From positions 1 to 64,000 of the forward strand of contig CALBSQ010000305.1 of assembly GCA_937967325.1 (NCBI GenBank): DNA of 64,000 nucleotides, written 5' to 3'. The notes beneath the pieces are model-generated. The model had not been told where the DNA came from. It searched no databases and worked only from the letters and a program-made list of their open reading frames with translations. A program made the translations under genes and the position numbers. Shown here one piece after another: positions 41,733-51,452 of the stretch (its first letter is position 1; each line of letters opens with the position of its first letter). The DNA is from an uncultured Chloroflexota bacterium (GTDB lineage Bacteria; Chloroflexota; UBA4733).

Positions 41733-44700
41733 TCACGATCCAAGCCGCAGCGCGAGGCCATCGGCCGAACAGGAAAGATGAAGTGCGCCGCCGCGGGGCG
41801 GGACGAAGGAGAGGTCCCCCACCCCATCCGCGTCTACCGGAGCCCGCAGTCCGAGCTCGTCGAGGCGCACCTGACTGCCACAGGCGGGATGATCCACGTA
41901 CAGGGCTTGTAAGTCGACGCGCCGTCCCGCCCTCACAGTTACCTGTGCCGGATCAACGTCAGATGGATAGATCGCCACGTCCACGATCTGAGCTGGACCA
42001 GCAGGGCGCGTGTCGAAAGCCGAGACCGGCCCGCTGGGCTGGTCGGCGGGAACCTGAATGGAGAAGAGCGCGGAGGTCAATCGGCCGTCGCTGCGCCTGA
42101 TGCGCAGCGCCATCCACCACGGCCCTTCCATTACGATGAGCATCCCCTGAGCTCGATACGTGCCGTCGGCGACGCGGGTAGCGGTGACGCCATGTGCTCC
42201 GTGCGACATGCCTTGCATGGCGAACTGGACGTCAACTTGCTGCACGTCCGTGGCCGGCTGCCCGGCCCGATTGAGCAAGCGGATGGCCACGCTGGCCGGG
42301 CGGAAGATCGCCGGCTGTAACTGGAGGACGATGTCGAGATCGCCAAAGGTGCGGCGCTGCGCGATGAGCGGTCCGTTCGCTGTCGGCACCGGCAGCGGAG
42401 CGTCGGACGTTGGAGAACTCGCCGACATAGCACCGGGTTGGGCGTTTACGTCGCTTGGGGCGCGACGTTCGGCAGCCACGCCGGCGATGGTAGCCGTGGC
42501 GACGGATTCCGCCGGCAGCGCGGTCGGAGACGCCGACACCGCCGCGAACGCGCTTCCCCCCGAAGCCCTGGCAGGGACCTGGACCGCGGCCTGCCCGGTC
42601 CCAGGCCCACCTAGAGAACCAAGGAGACCGCGGTCGCGCACATTGAAGGCGAACTGCAGCTGTACTGTCCTCCCGTCGCTCAGCGTCACGGTGGCGTCGG
42701 CGAGCCATGCGCCGGCCATACTCAGGTCGACAGTAGACCCGTAGCTCCCAAGCGATCCTGGTCTGGGCTGCAAAGTCGTCTGGCTGAGGTGCGCGTGCTC
42801 CGGCATCAGCCACAGCACCTGAATCTGCGCCGCGCTCAGGGGCTGTCCGGAGCTGTTAGTAAGATGCATTACCGCTTGGGCGACTCCTACCGTCGGCGGA
42901 TCCGGCTGTATCGCCAGTGTCGCGTGGAGCATTTCCGCCGATGGCGTCGGGACCGGACTCGGCGCTGCCGGAGGCGCCGTCGGGACCGGCGAGGACGGAG
43001 CCGCGACGGGAATACTAAAGTTGCTGTCGACCTCGGGGAAGTTGTCGCGGCGCACCGTCATCAGCACTTGCCAAATGCCGGACACAGCGAACGCGGGCGC
43101 ATTCAGGGTGTACTGGCCGTCCCCATTATGTTGAGTGGTGAGCACTCGTGTGCCCACGTCGATGGATTGCGCAGTCAAGCGCAGCTTGACCTCGGCATTG
43201 TTTACCGGCTTGCCGTCGCTGCCCTCCACCTGGACGGTGAACTGAGAGGTTGCCCCGGCCACCGCTGGGTTGGCGGCAAGGCTTAGAGCAAGATCTCCGG
43301 CCTTGGTCGCGGCGGCGAAGGATCGCGGCGCGGCAGCCGGCGTCGCTGTCGGCGTCGGCGGAACCGGGGTCGCCGTGGCCGGCAGCGCCGCCAGCGCCAC
43401 CGAGACGTCCAGCTTTACCGCCGCCGCCGCCAGCGCCACACCCGGCGGTCCGACCTCCAGCATCGTGCCAGCGGCGAGGAGGACGACACCGGCGATGGCG
43501 AACTCTCGCCGCATCGCCTGTAGCAGGGGACGACCGGCCTCGGCGGCCAGAGCAAACACGCTAGCGGGCGCCGCGGACGCTGAGCCGCCAGCCGGCGCGG
43601 TTGGCGCTGCCGCGTGGGCCATGGCCGGTGTCGCCGCGCCGGTCGTGGCGTTGGCCAGGTGCGCCAGTGTGCGGCGATTGGCCGCGCCGAAGAGGATCAG
43701 GACCAGCAGGAGTGCGACCTTCACGTCCAACGCCTGACCATACGCGCTAGTTAGGAGATCTCCAAACGATGGAAGGAGTAGGATCGCCGCGTACGTTCCG
43801 GTCAGCACGATCAGGCCGACGCTGGCGAGCGCCAGCGGTGAGAAGCGCGCGATGGCTCGCGCCGCGACGGCCGCGCGCTGCATCTCGGCAAGGCGCCGCC
43901 AGACCGGCCAGAGCAGCAGCGCCGCGTAGGCAAGGCCGCCAACCCACACCCCAACGGCGAGCAGGTGAACCGAGAGGTCCAGCGTCCCCAGCGGACCCTG
44001 CCGCGCCACATGTCCGGCGGCGAGGTGGCTGTCGAGCGCCTGACTGACCAGGCCCACGGCGGCGACTAGCGCCAGCGCGGCGTGGGCAGGAGCATCCAAC
44101 TGAGCAAGCACATGCCCGCCGGCGCGGCGCGGCATCAGGACACCGATCAGCGCGATGACCGCGAGCAGCGCAAAGGCTGCTTCGCGCACGGTCCAGACGC
44201 GTCCAGACCAAGGCGCCAGCAGCGCGCCGAGTACGGCCCCGGACACCAGATCGCCGGGAGGCAGGCCGGTGGCAATCTCCGCCTTAGCCAGCAATGAAAG
44301 GAAGGCGCCGCCAGCTCCCAACGCGGCACAGATTAGGACCAGCGTGTAGAAGCGCCGGCACAGTCGCCCCGCCAGAGCACTGCCGTCGACGCCCACCGAA
44401 CCGAGCGCCGGCAGCAAGCAAACGAGCGCAAACATCGCGCCTCCGGCGGACAAGACGAGGGCCGTAAAGGCCAGCCAGCCGGCGACCAGATCGACCGCCG
44501 CCGTGGGCCGGTCAGTGGCTGGGTTGAGCAGGTCGGCCACGGCCTGCTCGGATTGGGACGGCAACGGTAGGGGGGTTGGCGCCGGAGTAGCAGTCGCCGA
44601 TGGTCCGGCCGCTCCGGCTGCCGCGACCACGTCGGGAGCCGCGGTCGGCGTGGGCACCGCGACGGTAAAGGCAAAGCCCCCCTTGTTGGGATGGCCGTCG

Positions 44701-45053
44701 TCCGCCGAAACGTTGGACCAGACGACCGTGTAGACCCCCGGCGGGAGTGGCTGCAGATCCACCCCCATATGCAGTGTGTTGCCAGGGTCGACCTTCGTGT
44801 CGCCCTGGTCGACCCGTTGCCGCTCGCCATTGAAGACCTGGATCGTCGACACCCCGGGAGTAAGGTGTTCAGTAAACCAAATATCGACTCGTTGCGGGGG
44901 TGTCGCCAGCACGGCGCCCGGCTGGGGATCGGACTTGTCGGCGTAGGCATGCGCCAGCGCTTCGGCCGGATGCAGTGCGAGCCAGATCATGGCCAGGCAG
45001 ACGCAAAGGACGGCAGCCCGATGCCTGGAGATTCCGGGACGAACAACGGCCAT
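41733..45053 (-). CDS. Giant CopC-CopD fusion with three YtkA-like domains and a cupredoxin-like tail
   Basis: An 1106-residue copper-handling membrane protein from ATG 45053 (AGAGGCG upstream). After the signal peptide, a CopC domain starts with AHAYADKSDPQPGAVL; His35 at the mature N-terminus, Asp119 and His121 in SADDGHP are Cu(II) ligands. A CopD membrane domain follows (about 185-560, eight or more helices, HLLAVGVWVGGLAYAALLLW). Three YtkA/FixH-like beta domains come next (about 600-700, 720-820 and 890-990) with VLWLMPEHAHL and QFAMQGMSHGAHG. The last 70 residues resemble a cupredoxin with single Cys residues but without a full ligand set. Copper import or delivery to oxidases is likely. 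Confidence 0.85.
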   Translation of the reverse strand: MAVVRPGISRHRAAVLCVCLAMIWLALHPAEALAHAYADKSDPQPGAVLATPPQRVDIWFTEHLTPGVSTIQVFNGERQRVDQGDTKVDPGNTLHMGVDLQPLPPGVYTVVWSNVSADDGHPNKGGFAFTVAVPTPTAAPDVVAAAGAAGPSATATPAPTPLPLPSQSEQAVADLLNPATDRPTAAVDLVAGWLAFTALVLSAGGAMFALVCLLPALGSVGVDGSALAGRLCRRFYTLVLICAALGAGGAFLSLLAKAEIATGLPPGDLVSGAVLGALLAPWSGRVWTVREAAFALLAVIALIGVLMPRRAGGHVLAQLDAPAHAALALVAAVGLVSQALDSHLAAGHVARQGPLGTLDLSVHLLAVGVWVGGLAYAALLLWPVWRRLAEMQRAAVAARAIARFSPLALASVGLIVLTGTYAAILLLPSFGDLLTSAYGQALDVKVALLLVLILFGAANRRTLAHLANATTGAATPAMAHAAAPTAPAGGSASAAPASVFALAAEAGRPLLQAMRREFAIAGVVLLAAGTMLEVGPPGVALAAAAVKLDVSVALAALPATATPVPPTPTATPAAAPRSFAAATKAGDLALSLAANPAVAGATSQFTVQVEGSDGKPVNNAEVKLRLTAQSIDVGTRVLTTQHNGDGQYTLNAPAFAVSGIWQVLMTVRRDNFPEVDSNFSIPVAAPSSPVPTAPPAAPSPVPTPSAEMLHATLAIQPDPPTVGVAQAVMHLTNSSGQPLSAAQIQVLWLMPEHAHLSQTTLQPRPGSLGSYGSTVDLSMAGAWLADATVTLSDGRTVQLQFAFNVRDRGLLGSLGGPGTGQAAVQVPARASGGSAFAAVSASPTALPAESVATATIAGVAAERRAPSDVNAQPGAMSASSPTSDAPLPVPTANGPLIAQRRTFGDLDIVLQLQPAIFRPASVAIRLLNRAGQPATDVQQVDVQFAMQGMSHGAHGVTATRVADGTYRAQGMLIVMEGPWWMALRIRRSDGRLTSALFSIQVPADQPSGPVSAFDTRPAGPAQIVDVAIYPSDVDPAQVTVRAGRRVDLQALYVDHPACGSQVRLDELGLRAPVDADGVGDLSFVPPRGGALHLSCSADGLALRLGS

Positions 45054-45149
45054 GGCGTCGCCTCTTTCGCGGGTCACTTTGGATCGTACCAGAGGGGATC
45101 AGGGGCGCGTGGAGCGTCAAGCAGTACGCGCCCCCAATCGTCGGCGCGG

Positions 45150-45740
45150 TTAGTCCTGCAGCTGAGGACGCGCCAGTCCGAAGGCGATGGCAATGGCGAC
45201 AACTAATGCCGCGACCAGGGCCAAACCGGCCTGGACATCTGCAGCGGTATTCGCCATGCCCCCGCCACCGGACGTCGGCAGCCGCGGCTGCGCCACGGCC
45301 GCGCCGGACGCCGTAGACGCGGAGGAGCTCGCGGCTGGTGCGGGGGTCGGTACGCTGGCAGCCGCAGCGGCGCCGACGCTAAAGGTGAAGGTTCCCTCCA
45401 CGACGCCCTTGTCGTCGTCAGCCACGGAATGCCACTTTACCGTGTAGGTACCGCTGCCGCCGGAACTGATGGGGACCGACGCCACCTTGGGCGCCTCAAC
45501 AGTGACGAGCGTTTTGCCGCCATTGACGCTTTGGCCCTGTGGACCTAGGACGGCAATGATCGTGGCGTTCGGATCAAGGGCGTCGTCGAAGGTGATCGTT
45601 ACGCTCGACGGCGCGGCGGCCAGGTGGGCTCCGGTCGCCGGATTGGATGACACATAATGGGCGTGCGCGAGCGCGACCGGCACGACCAGCAGCGACACGA
45701 GAAATCCCGCCACTATTGGCAGGATGCGCAGAGTTCGCAT
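45150..45740 (-). CDS. CopC-like copper-resistance-domain protein with membrane anchor
   Basis: A 196-residue protein (ATG 45740, AAAGGAA upstream) with signal peptide ending ALA before HAHYVSSNPATGAHL, a CopC domain (SVTITFDDALDPNATIIAVLG, GTYTVKWHSVADDDKGVVEG), an Ala/Ser linker and a C-terminal membrane helix. The N-terminal His ligands are kept, but the DGHP copper motif is replaced by DDDKG, so Cu(II) affinity should be weaker than in the CopC domain of the neighbouring fusion. Confidence 0.83.
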   Translation of the reverse strand: MRTLRILPIVAGFLVSLLVVPVALAHAHYVSSNPATGAHLAAAPSSVTITFDDALDPNATIIAVLGPQGQSVNGGKTLVTVEAPKVASVPISSGGSGTYTVKWHSVADDDKGVVEGTFTFSVGAAAAASVPTPAPAASSSASTASGAAVAQPRLPTSGGGGMANTAADVQAGLALVAALVVAIAIAFGLARPQLQD

Positions 45741-46009
45741 GAGAATTCCTTTCTATGACGTTACCTCAGCAAAAACCGACACGTCATACGCCTTCGATTC
45801 GCGCCAGTGGTTCGGTGATGGGGCGCCGGGGCGGTGGTCCGCGTCCGGCTCCCCGGCTCCGTTTCAGCCACGCGCGGCCGCCTTGTTTAGGCCGTGTCGC
45901 CCAGGGCGCTTCGCCACGCCATCGGAGCGATGAAGAAGGGAACAATTCGCTCAAGCCCTGGACATGACGCTCGACCATTGGCCGCACTGACCCAGGCACG
46001 GGGCTGCCG

Positions 46010-46483
46010 CTACCCGACTCGAGGCGGTGGGTCCAAGGGGACGAGCGCCACGGCGCGCCCAGCCATGAGGCCAGGCACCCGCATCGGAAGGGCGGCGAGG
46101 ACGACCAGGCTGGCGATTCCGGCCATGATGAGGGCCGACGTATCGCTACCGCTCAACGCCTCCGCGCGCGACAAGGCATGTCGACCATTCGGCGCCGGCA
46201 GGAGGCCGGCAATCGATACGGGCTCAGGCAGGGGAAGGGTGGCCTCGACGACGTCCGTCGCCGTTGTGAAGGGAAGAAAGAATTCGTGCGTGCCAAAGAG
46301 ATGAATGTGGACGTGCAGGTGGCCGTCGCTGTGGACGTGGAGGACGACGAGTCCGGCGAAATCCTCTTGATCGAAGCTATCGGCCTGCGCCTGGAGGGGC
46401 AGAACACCGGCGGGGCGGGCAACGACGTTCGGTCGTGCCATCAAGGAAACCGCGACCAGGGCAAGGAGCACCAGGCGGAACAT
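46010..46483 (-). CDS. Histidine-rich exported or membrane protein
   Basis: A 157-residue protein from ATG 46483 behind GGGAG. It has a signal-like N-terminus, a striking cluster LHVHSDGHLHVHIHLFGTH (residues 48-66, seven His), and a C-terminal membrane helix near 120-140. The histidines alternate along a strand and suggest metal binding; the copper group next door makes copper a candidate, zinc equally so. No family recognised. Confidence 0.6.
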   Translation of the reverse strand: MFRLVLLALVAVSLMARPNVVARPAGVLPLQAQADSFDQEDFAGLVVLHVHSDGHLHVHIHLFGTHEFFLPFTTATDVVEATLPLPEPVSIAGLLPAPNGRHALSRAEALSGSDTSALIMAGIASLVVLAALPMRVPGLMAGRAVALVPLDPPPRVG

Positions 46484-46625
46484 TGCCACTCCCTGTGGCG
46501 CCCTCACATCGCCACCGTCAATAGTACCCCATAGGACTCACTCTGGCTGGCTGAGCCGCTGCATCGGCGCCTCCTGGCCGATGGTCGGTGATCCGCCAGG
46601 TCCGGCTCCGCGCGGCGATCACGCC

Positions 46626-47309
46626 CTACCCGCCGGCCAGCACCGCGCCGGCAACGGCGTCCGCGACCGTATGCGCCAGGATGGGCCCGACAAGGTCGTT
46701 GACCATTGCTCGCCACGTCCCGAGTAACAATCCCACGACCAGCCCGAGCAAGAGCAAGGAGATCGGATAGATGGCGGCGTGGGCCGCCGCGAAGGCTGTG
46801 CCGGAAACGACCACGGCTGGCACGACGCCGAATGTTGAGCGCACCAAAACGAAGAGGACGCCGCGAAAAAGCACCTCCTCGGTGACGGCCACGCTGGCGG
46901 CCGCGAGTACGGCCGCCAGCGCTAGCGGCGTGCTCACGCCATGGATCAGCGCCGGTCCAGTGAGGGCGAGCGCGAGCGCGGCGCCCCCACCTAGTCGCGG
47001 TCCCAGGCGATCGTGCCCTAGGCCGAGCTCGCCGATCCCAATCCGCATGGACCGGCATGCCGCCACGGCCACGAGGAGCAGCGCAGCGTAGCCGACAAGT
47101 GTAATTGGGCCGGCGCGCCCTGGCCAGCGCCCAGCAGCAGCGTCACGCCAGAGCGATACCAGGATGGCAAGTCCGGTCAATAGTGCGACCCCAAGCGGAG
47201 GCAAGCAATCCTTCGGACGCATCGCGACCGGTCCAGCCAGAGCGGTGACCGGCCCGGCGTGGTCTATGGCCAGACCGTCACGGCCGCGTCGTGGTTCGAG
47301 GTCCGCCAC
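46626..47309 (-). CDS. CPBP-family intramembrane metalloprotease
   Basis: A 227-residue, eight-helix-type membrane protein from GTG 47309 (GAGGAGC upstream). The Abi/CAAX signature is EEVLFRGVLF (glutamate pair), AFAAAHA (metal His) and NDLVGPILAHTVADA (second His). These proteases process membrane peptides or lipoproteins; some serve bacteriocin immunity. It starts four bases after the stop of the upstream binding-protein gene. Confidence 0.85.
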   Translation of the reverse strand: MADLEPRRGRDGLAIDHAGPVTALAGPVAMRPKDCLPPLGVALLTGLAILVSLWRDAAAGRWPGRAGPITLVGYAALLLVAVAACRSMRIGIGELGLGHDRLGPRLGGGAALALALTGPALIHGVSTPLALAAVLAAASVAVTEEVLFRGVLFVLVRSTFGVVPAVVVSGTAFAAAHAAIYPISLLLLGLVVGLLLGTWRAMVNDLVGPILAHTVADAVAGAVLAGG

Positions 47310-47313
47310 CTGA

Positions 47314-48627
47314 CTAGCTCCTCGCTGAGCCGGGCGCCGTCGTGGCCGGTCGCAACGGCACCGTCAGCATGAGCGACTCGGTCGTCTGGTAGGGACGCGG
47401 ATACACCACAACCTGTCCGCCTGGCTGCCACTGCCAGACCACGTTGGCGGCACGCTCGTTCTGGCCGGCATCGGACGCGGCGGCCGGCGCGAACTTCAAG
47501 CCGGCGCCGTTCACCTCGCTGCCGTCGGGCAGGTCCACTGCCAGGGCCGCCGAGCGTATGGCGTCGGGGGTAAAGGAGTGGACGCGCGGCAGCACGTCGT
47601 GCAACAAGCTCCAGGCGCCGACGAAGCCGGCGATCGCGGAGATACTCATGTCCCGGTGCTCCTGCTGGACATAGAGCGTCCGTGCCCGGTCAAGTACCAC
47701 TCTTGTCGCAGGCGCAAGCGCGGCGCGATTGATCGTGGCGTCGGCCTTGTCCGACGCAAACACGCCGGTCGCCAGCGGACCCAGCTGCTGGCCGAACTCC
47801 GGCATGCAGAACGCCGAGCTCGTGCCGATCGCCCCTTTCAACCGCAAGCCGGAGCCGACGATAGCTCTCCAGATGGCGATGCCGTCACTCAGGTAGCTCG
47901 CATCCCACAGGAAGTCGGGATGAGTCGCCGCGAGCTGCCCGGCAATCGCCGCCGGATCGACGTTCCCAGCGTCGTAGCGGATCTGCGCCACGACCGGCAT
48001 GCCATCGGCCTGCGCTTCCGCCAGCGCGCCCGCCGCAACCGAGGCGCCATAGACATCCCCTTCGTAGACCACCGCGACACGCGCTTGATCGGGCGACAGG
48101 CGCCAGGCGGGGAGGAGCACATCGTGCGTGAAGCGGGCGGACATCCGTCCCAGGTTGCTGCCGGCCGCCACGGTGCGAAAGACGTACGGCAAATGTCGCG
48201 CTGTCACGTCATCGGCAACAGCGCCGGTTTCCCACCAGACCGCGCGCAGCTTGTTCGCCTCGGCGCTGGCAGCTACCGACACCACGCTGCTGTAGCTGCC
48301 CAGCACCGCCGGCACGTGTTGGCGCCGCACCAGCTCATCGACGGCGGCGACGCCCGTGGGCGCGGTCGGCGCGTCGATGGGCCGTAGTGAGACGCGCCGG
48401 CCCTGAACGCCACCAGCCGCATTGGTCAGCGCCACGGCAGTCCGGACGCCGGCAAACTCGTCGACGCCGCCGGCGGCTTGCGGCCCTGTGAGCGGGTAGA
48501 CGGCGCCAAGCACCAGCGCACCGGCGCCTGGTGCGGGTGAGCCGCATCCGGCGAGCACCAATCCTGCCATCGCGACGACAAGCCAAGCTCGAATGAGTAA
48601 TCGCGTAGCCACACTCTTCGCCGTCAC
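47314..48627 (-). CDS. Branched-chain-amino-acid-type ABC binding lipoprotein
   Basis: A 437-residue lipoprotein (GTG 48627) with signal and lipobox AGLVLAGCG, then a Peripla_BP_6-type bilobed domain: LGAVYPLTGPQAAGGVDEFAGV, AVLGSYSSVVSVAASAEANK, YVFRTVAAGSNLGRMSARF and VAVVYEGDVYGASVA. It would capture amino acids, amides or urea-like solutes. No permease genes are adjacent; the CPBP protease gene follows immediately, an arrangement without obvious functional logic. Confidence 0.87.
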   Translation of the reverse strand: MTAKSVATRLLIRAWLVVAMAGLVLAGCGSPAPGAGALVLGAVYPLTGPQAAGGVDEFAGVRTAVALTNAAGGVQGRRVSLRPIDAPTAPTGVAAVDELVRRQHVPAVLGSYSSVVSVAASAEANKLRAVWWETGAVADDVTARHLPYVFRTVAAGSNLGRMSARFTHDVLLPAWRLSPDQARVAVVYEGDVYGASVAAGALAEAQADGMPVVAQIRYDAGNVDPAAIAGQLAATHPDFLWDASYLSDGIAIWRAIVGSGLRLKGAIGTSSAFCMPEFGQQLGPLATGVFASDKADATINRAALAPATRVVLDRARTLYVQQEHRDMSISAIAGFVGAWSLLHDVLPRVHSFTPDAIRSAALAVDLPDGSEVNGAGLKFAPAAASDAGQNERAANVVWQWQPGGQVVVYPRPYQTTESLMLTVPLRPATTAPGSARS

Positions 48628-48960
48628 CTAATGCTCGGAGGCATGCATGGCCGTCGCGGCCGGCTCGACACTACACGACACAGGCCCATCTCTCCGTGAC
48701 GTTCCCCACACCGGCTCCTGGGAAAGGCCACGCGGGCCAGATATTTCCCGCGGCGAGCTCGGCGGAACCAACATGAGCATAGCGCACGCGCCATGGGCGA
48801 TCGCGGCGCCTCGGTGCGATCGACGTGGCGTCGATAACCGGCTGGACGCACGGACGGTAGCGACGGGGACTTTTCTCCCACCGCCACCTAACCGGCCACA
48901 CCGCTGCTCGTTACGATCATTGACGGAGTGCGTACAAGAGCGCCGGAGGATTGTGGGCAG
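48628..48960. other. Divergent promoter region without genes
   Basis: About 330 bases between the divergently transcribed binding-protein and amidase-like genes. It must hold both promoters; no clear hexamers, repeat or RNA gene was recognised. Confidence 0.35.
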
Positions 48961-50682
48961 ATGCAGTATCGAAGGTTAGGCGAGGCGGCAACGTGGCACG
49001 CTGCGCCATGGGCCCTGGCGTTCGTGTGCCTGTGCCTGCTTTGCGCACCATCACCGGCCCGCGCCGCCGGCGCCCTGGCCGGGCGGACCATCGTGCTGAA
49101 CCCGGAGGAAGGCGGCAGTAGCTCGGGCGGCATCGTCGGGAGCGTCGAGGAAAAGGATCTCAACCTGGCCACGACCCTTGATGTCGGCGCGCTGCTTACC
49201 CAGGCCGGCGCCCGCGTCGTGTACACGCGTAGCAGCGACGTGACAGTCAGCCTGAAAGCGCGAAGCGCGCTCGCCAACCAGGCCGGTGCCGACGCCTTCA
49301 TCACCATTGCCGCCAACACGCTGGGCGACCCGAGCTTCAGCGGCTCCATCACCTTCTACGGGCCAAGCGGTGGCTACGCGGATGGGCACACGCGATCGGC
49401 CGATCTGGTGGCGGAGAGCCGCAACCTGGCAAGAGACATCCAGGCGGGCGTCGTACAAGCCACCGGCGAGGTGGACCGCGGTGTCCAGAGCGCCGACTTC
49501 TACGTGCTGGGCTACTCGGAGATGCCCGCCATCCTCATCGAGACCGGCTTTATGACCAATCCGCCGGAGCTCCAGAAGCTGATCACGCCCAGCTATCAGC
49601 AGACAATCGCCCAGGGCATTGTGAGCGGGCTGACGCAATTCTTCGGAGCCCAACCCGGAGCGACGTTTCGACCCGACGCCACGCCGGCGCCACTGCCGGC
49701 TGCACTGGTTCCGAACGAGCGCTACGCCGGCGACGTGACCTACCCCGACCACAGCGTCGTCTCTCCGGGGCAGTCGCTGACCAAGACGTGGGCGGTGACG
49801 AATAGCGGAGCCGTCGCCTGGAACGACACCTTCAGCCTGACGTTACAACCCGGCGCCAGCGTCCAGTCGGCGCAAAGCGTCGCCCTGCCGGCTGTGGCGC
49901 CCGGCGAGACGGTGGACCTCAGCGCGTCCGTCACGGCGCCGAGTGCGCCGGGGACGTACACTGGGAGCTGGCGCCTGACCACGCCCGACGGCCATCCGTT
50001 TGGCACACCACTGTGGATCGTCGTCTCCGTGCCGGTTCCCCTATTCACGTCGTACTGGGTTGAGGCGACCCGGGCCACTCCACTCTATTCCGGACCGGCT
50101 GATCCCTCTGCCACGTTTGGCACGCTGGCACAGTGGTCGCCGCTGCTGGTGTTGGCCCCGCAAGACGGCCCACGCCTCTTCGTACGCAATCCGGCGACCG
50201 GCGGCGCCGCATATGTCGCCGCCGCAGCCGTCGGGCCGAGCGGTCCACCGGCCACCGGTCAGCGGGGTCAGAAGTCGGGGAGCAGCGACGCGACTGCTGA
50301 TACGACGCCGTACCTCATCAAGCCGGGTGACACGCTCTCGAGCATCGCCACCGCCTTCGGAGTACGGGTCCTGGCGATCGCCCAGGCGAACGGGATCGCC
50401 GATCCGAGCGCCATTGTCGCGGGACGGACGCTGCAGATCCCAGATGGCGCGACGGTCTTCCGGCCATTCTGGGTGGAGAACTTCGCCAGGACCTCACTCT
50501 GGTCGGGCGTCGACCGCCGCGCGCTGGAGCTTGGGGTGGCGGCGCAGTTCACGCCGATGGAAGTGCTCGCACCGGCCCAGACCAACCGGTACCTGGTCCG
50601 CGTGTGGGCAACAGGAGGCATAGCCTACGTGGACGCCAACGTGGTCGGCCCGGCCGGAGCGCCGGGTGGTGCGCAGCAATGA
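48961..50682 (+). CDS. Amidase_3-like wall protein with lost zinc ligands, Ig-like domain and LysM
   Basis: A 573-residue exported protein from ATG 48961 (GGAGG twelve bases upstream). Residues about 37-235 clearly follow the MurNAc-L-Ala amidase_3 fold (VEEKDLNLATTLDVGALL, GVQSADFYVLGYSEMPAILI). However, the first zinc ligand motif DPGHGG reads NPEEGG (His to Glu50) and the SIHAN motif reads TIAAN (His to Ala117); Glu64 and catalytic Glu194 remain. It is therefore probably inactive or altered. An NBR1-type Ig-like domain (about 255-365) and a LysM (IKPGDTLSSIATAFGVRVL, about 440-485) follow. It probably binds peptidoglycan. The next gene overlaps its stop. Confidence 0.83.
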   Translation: MQYRRLGEAATWHAAPWALAFVCLCLLCAPSPARAAGALAGRTIVLNPEEGGSSSGGIVGSVEEKDLNLATTLDVGALLTQAGARVVYTRSSDVTVSLKARSALANQAGADAFITIAANTLGDPSFSGSITFYGPSGGYADGHTRSADLVAESRNLARDIQAGVVQATGEVDRGVQSADFYVLGYSEMPAILIETGFMTNPPELQKLITPSYQQTIAQGIVSGLTQFFGAQPGATFRPDATPAPLPAALVPNERYAGDVTYPDHSVVSPGQSLTKTWAVTNSGAVAWNDTFSLTLQPGASVQSAQSVALPAVAPGETVDLSASVTAPSAPGTYTGSWRLTTPDGHPFGTPLWIVVSVPVPLFTSYWVEATRATPLYSGPADPSATFGTLAQWSPLLVLAPQDGPRLFVRNPATGGAAYVAAAAVGPSGPPATGQRGQKSGSSDATADTTPYLIKPGDTLSSIATAFGVRVLAIAQANGIADPSAIVAGRTLQIPDGATVFRPFWVENFARTSLWSGVDRRALELGVAAQFTPMEVLAPAQTNRYLVRVWATGGIAYVDANVVGPAGAPGGAQQ

Positions 50683-51452
50683 AACGCTTGAGCCGTCGCA
50701 TACCACTCCAAGTGTTGGCTCGGCTTATCATTTTGGCCGCCATGCTCGTCGCCTGCGGGCCTCGAGCGATCGGTCAGATGGTTACCAATACGAATACCTC
50801 CGTTGCTTTGCTTCAGCCGGTCGCGACAGCCGGCCCCGCCACGGCCGCCGGCTCCTCCAGCAACGCTGGCGACGTCGAGCAAGCCAGCAGCGCGGCGGGA
50901 CGGACGCCGGTAAAGGCGGGTACGGTAGCAGCACCGGCCAGCCTGGGAGCAGGCGCGGTCGGCTCAACGTCGCCCGCGCTGACCACTGCGCGGGCGACCA
51001 GCGCATCGTCGCGCGCGGCAGCGACAACGGCAGCAGTCGCATCGACTGTGACCGTGTACGCCTATTTCACCCAAGGTAATCAGCTCGTCAAAGAGCAACG
51101 CGAAGTCTCCTCGACCGCGCCACTGCGCGAGAGCATCAATTCGTTGCTGGCCGGACCGAAGGATTCCGGCCACTTCACGCAGGTCCCCAAGGGAACGCGC
51201 TTGCTCGACGTCAATCTTGCCGGACCCAACGTCCTGATCGACCTATCGAGCCAAGCGGAGAATATCCAGGGCAGCCCGGCCATCCCTCTCTTCCTGGCCC
51301 AGGTGGTCTCCACCGCGACGCAGTTTCCCGCTGTCCGGCAGGTGACGCTGCGCATCGCCGGGCAACCGGTTACGTCCCTCGGCGGCGAAGGGATGGCCAT
51401 CCCGGAGCCACTGGACCAGAGCGCCGTGCAGAAGATGCTCCAAACGCCATGA
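50679..51452 (+). CDS. GerMN-domain lipoprotein
   Basis: A 257-residue lipoprotein from ATG 50679 (ATGA overlap with the preceding stop). Lipobox LVACG places the lipidated Cys at 26. A long Ala/Ser/Thr linker leads to a GerMN (spore/sporulation) domain: VTVYAYFTQGNQLVKEQREV, LRESINSLLAGP, GTRLLDVNLAGPNVLIDLS and QVTLRIAGQPV. GerMN domains occur in GerM and in wall-associated proteins; coupling to the amidase-like gene suggests a joint cell-wall role. Spore formation is not implied. Confidence 0.83.
   Translation: MKRLSRRIPLQVLARLIILAAMLVACGPRAIGQMVTNTNTSVALLQPVATAGPATAAGSSSNAGDVEQASSAAGRTPVKAGTVAAPASLGAGAVGSTSPALTTARATSASSRAAATTAAVASTVTVYAYFTQGNQLVKEQREVSSTAPLRESINSLLAGPKDSGHFTQVPKGTRLLDVNLAGPNVLIDLSSQAENIQGSPAIPLFLAQVVSTATQFPAVRQVTLRIAGQPVTSLGGEGMAIPEPLDQSAVQKMLQTP

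Noticed and set aside
41733..45053. Splitting the giant copper protein into several genes
   Set aside because: The frame is continuous, linkers are Pro/Thr/Ala-rich like those of other exported proteins here, and no internal ribosome site with a start precedes the later domains.
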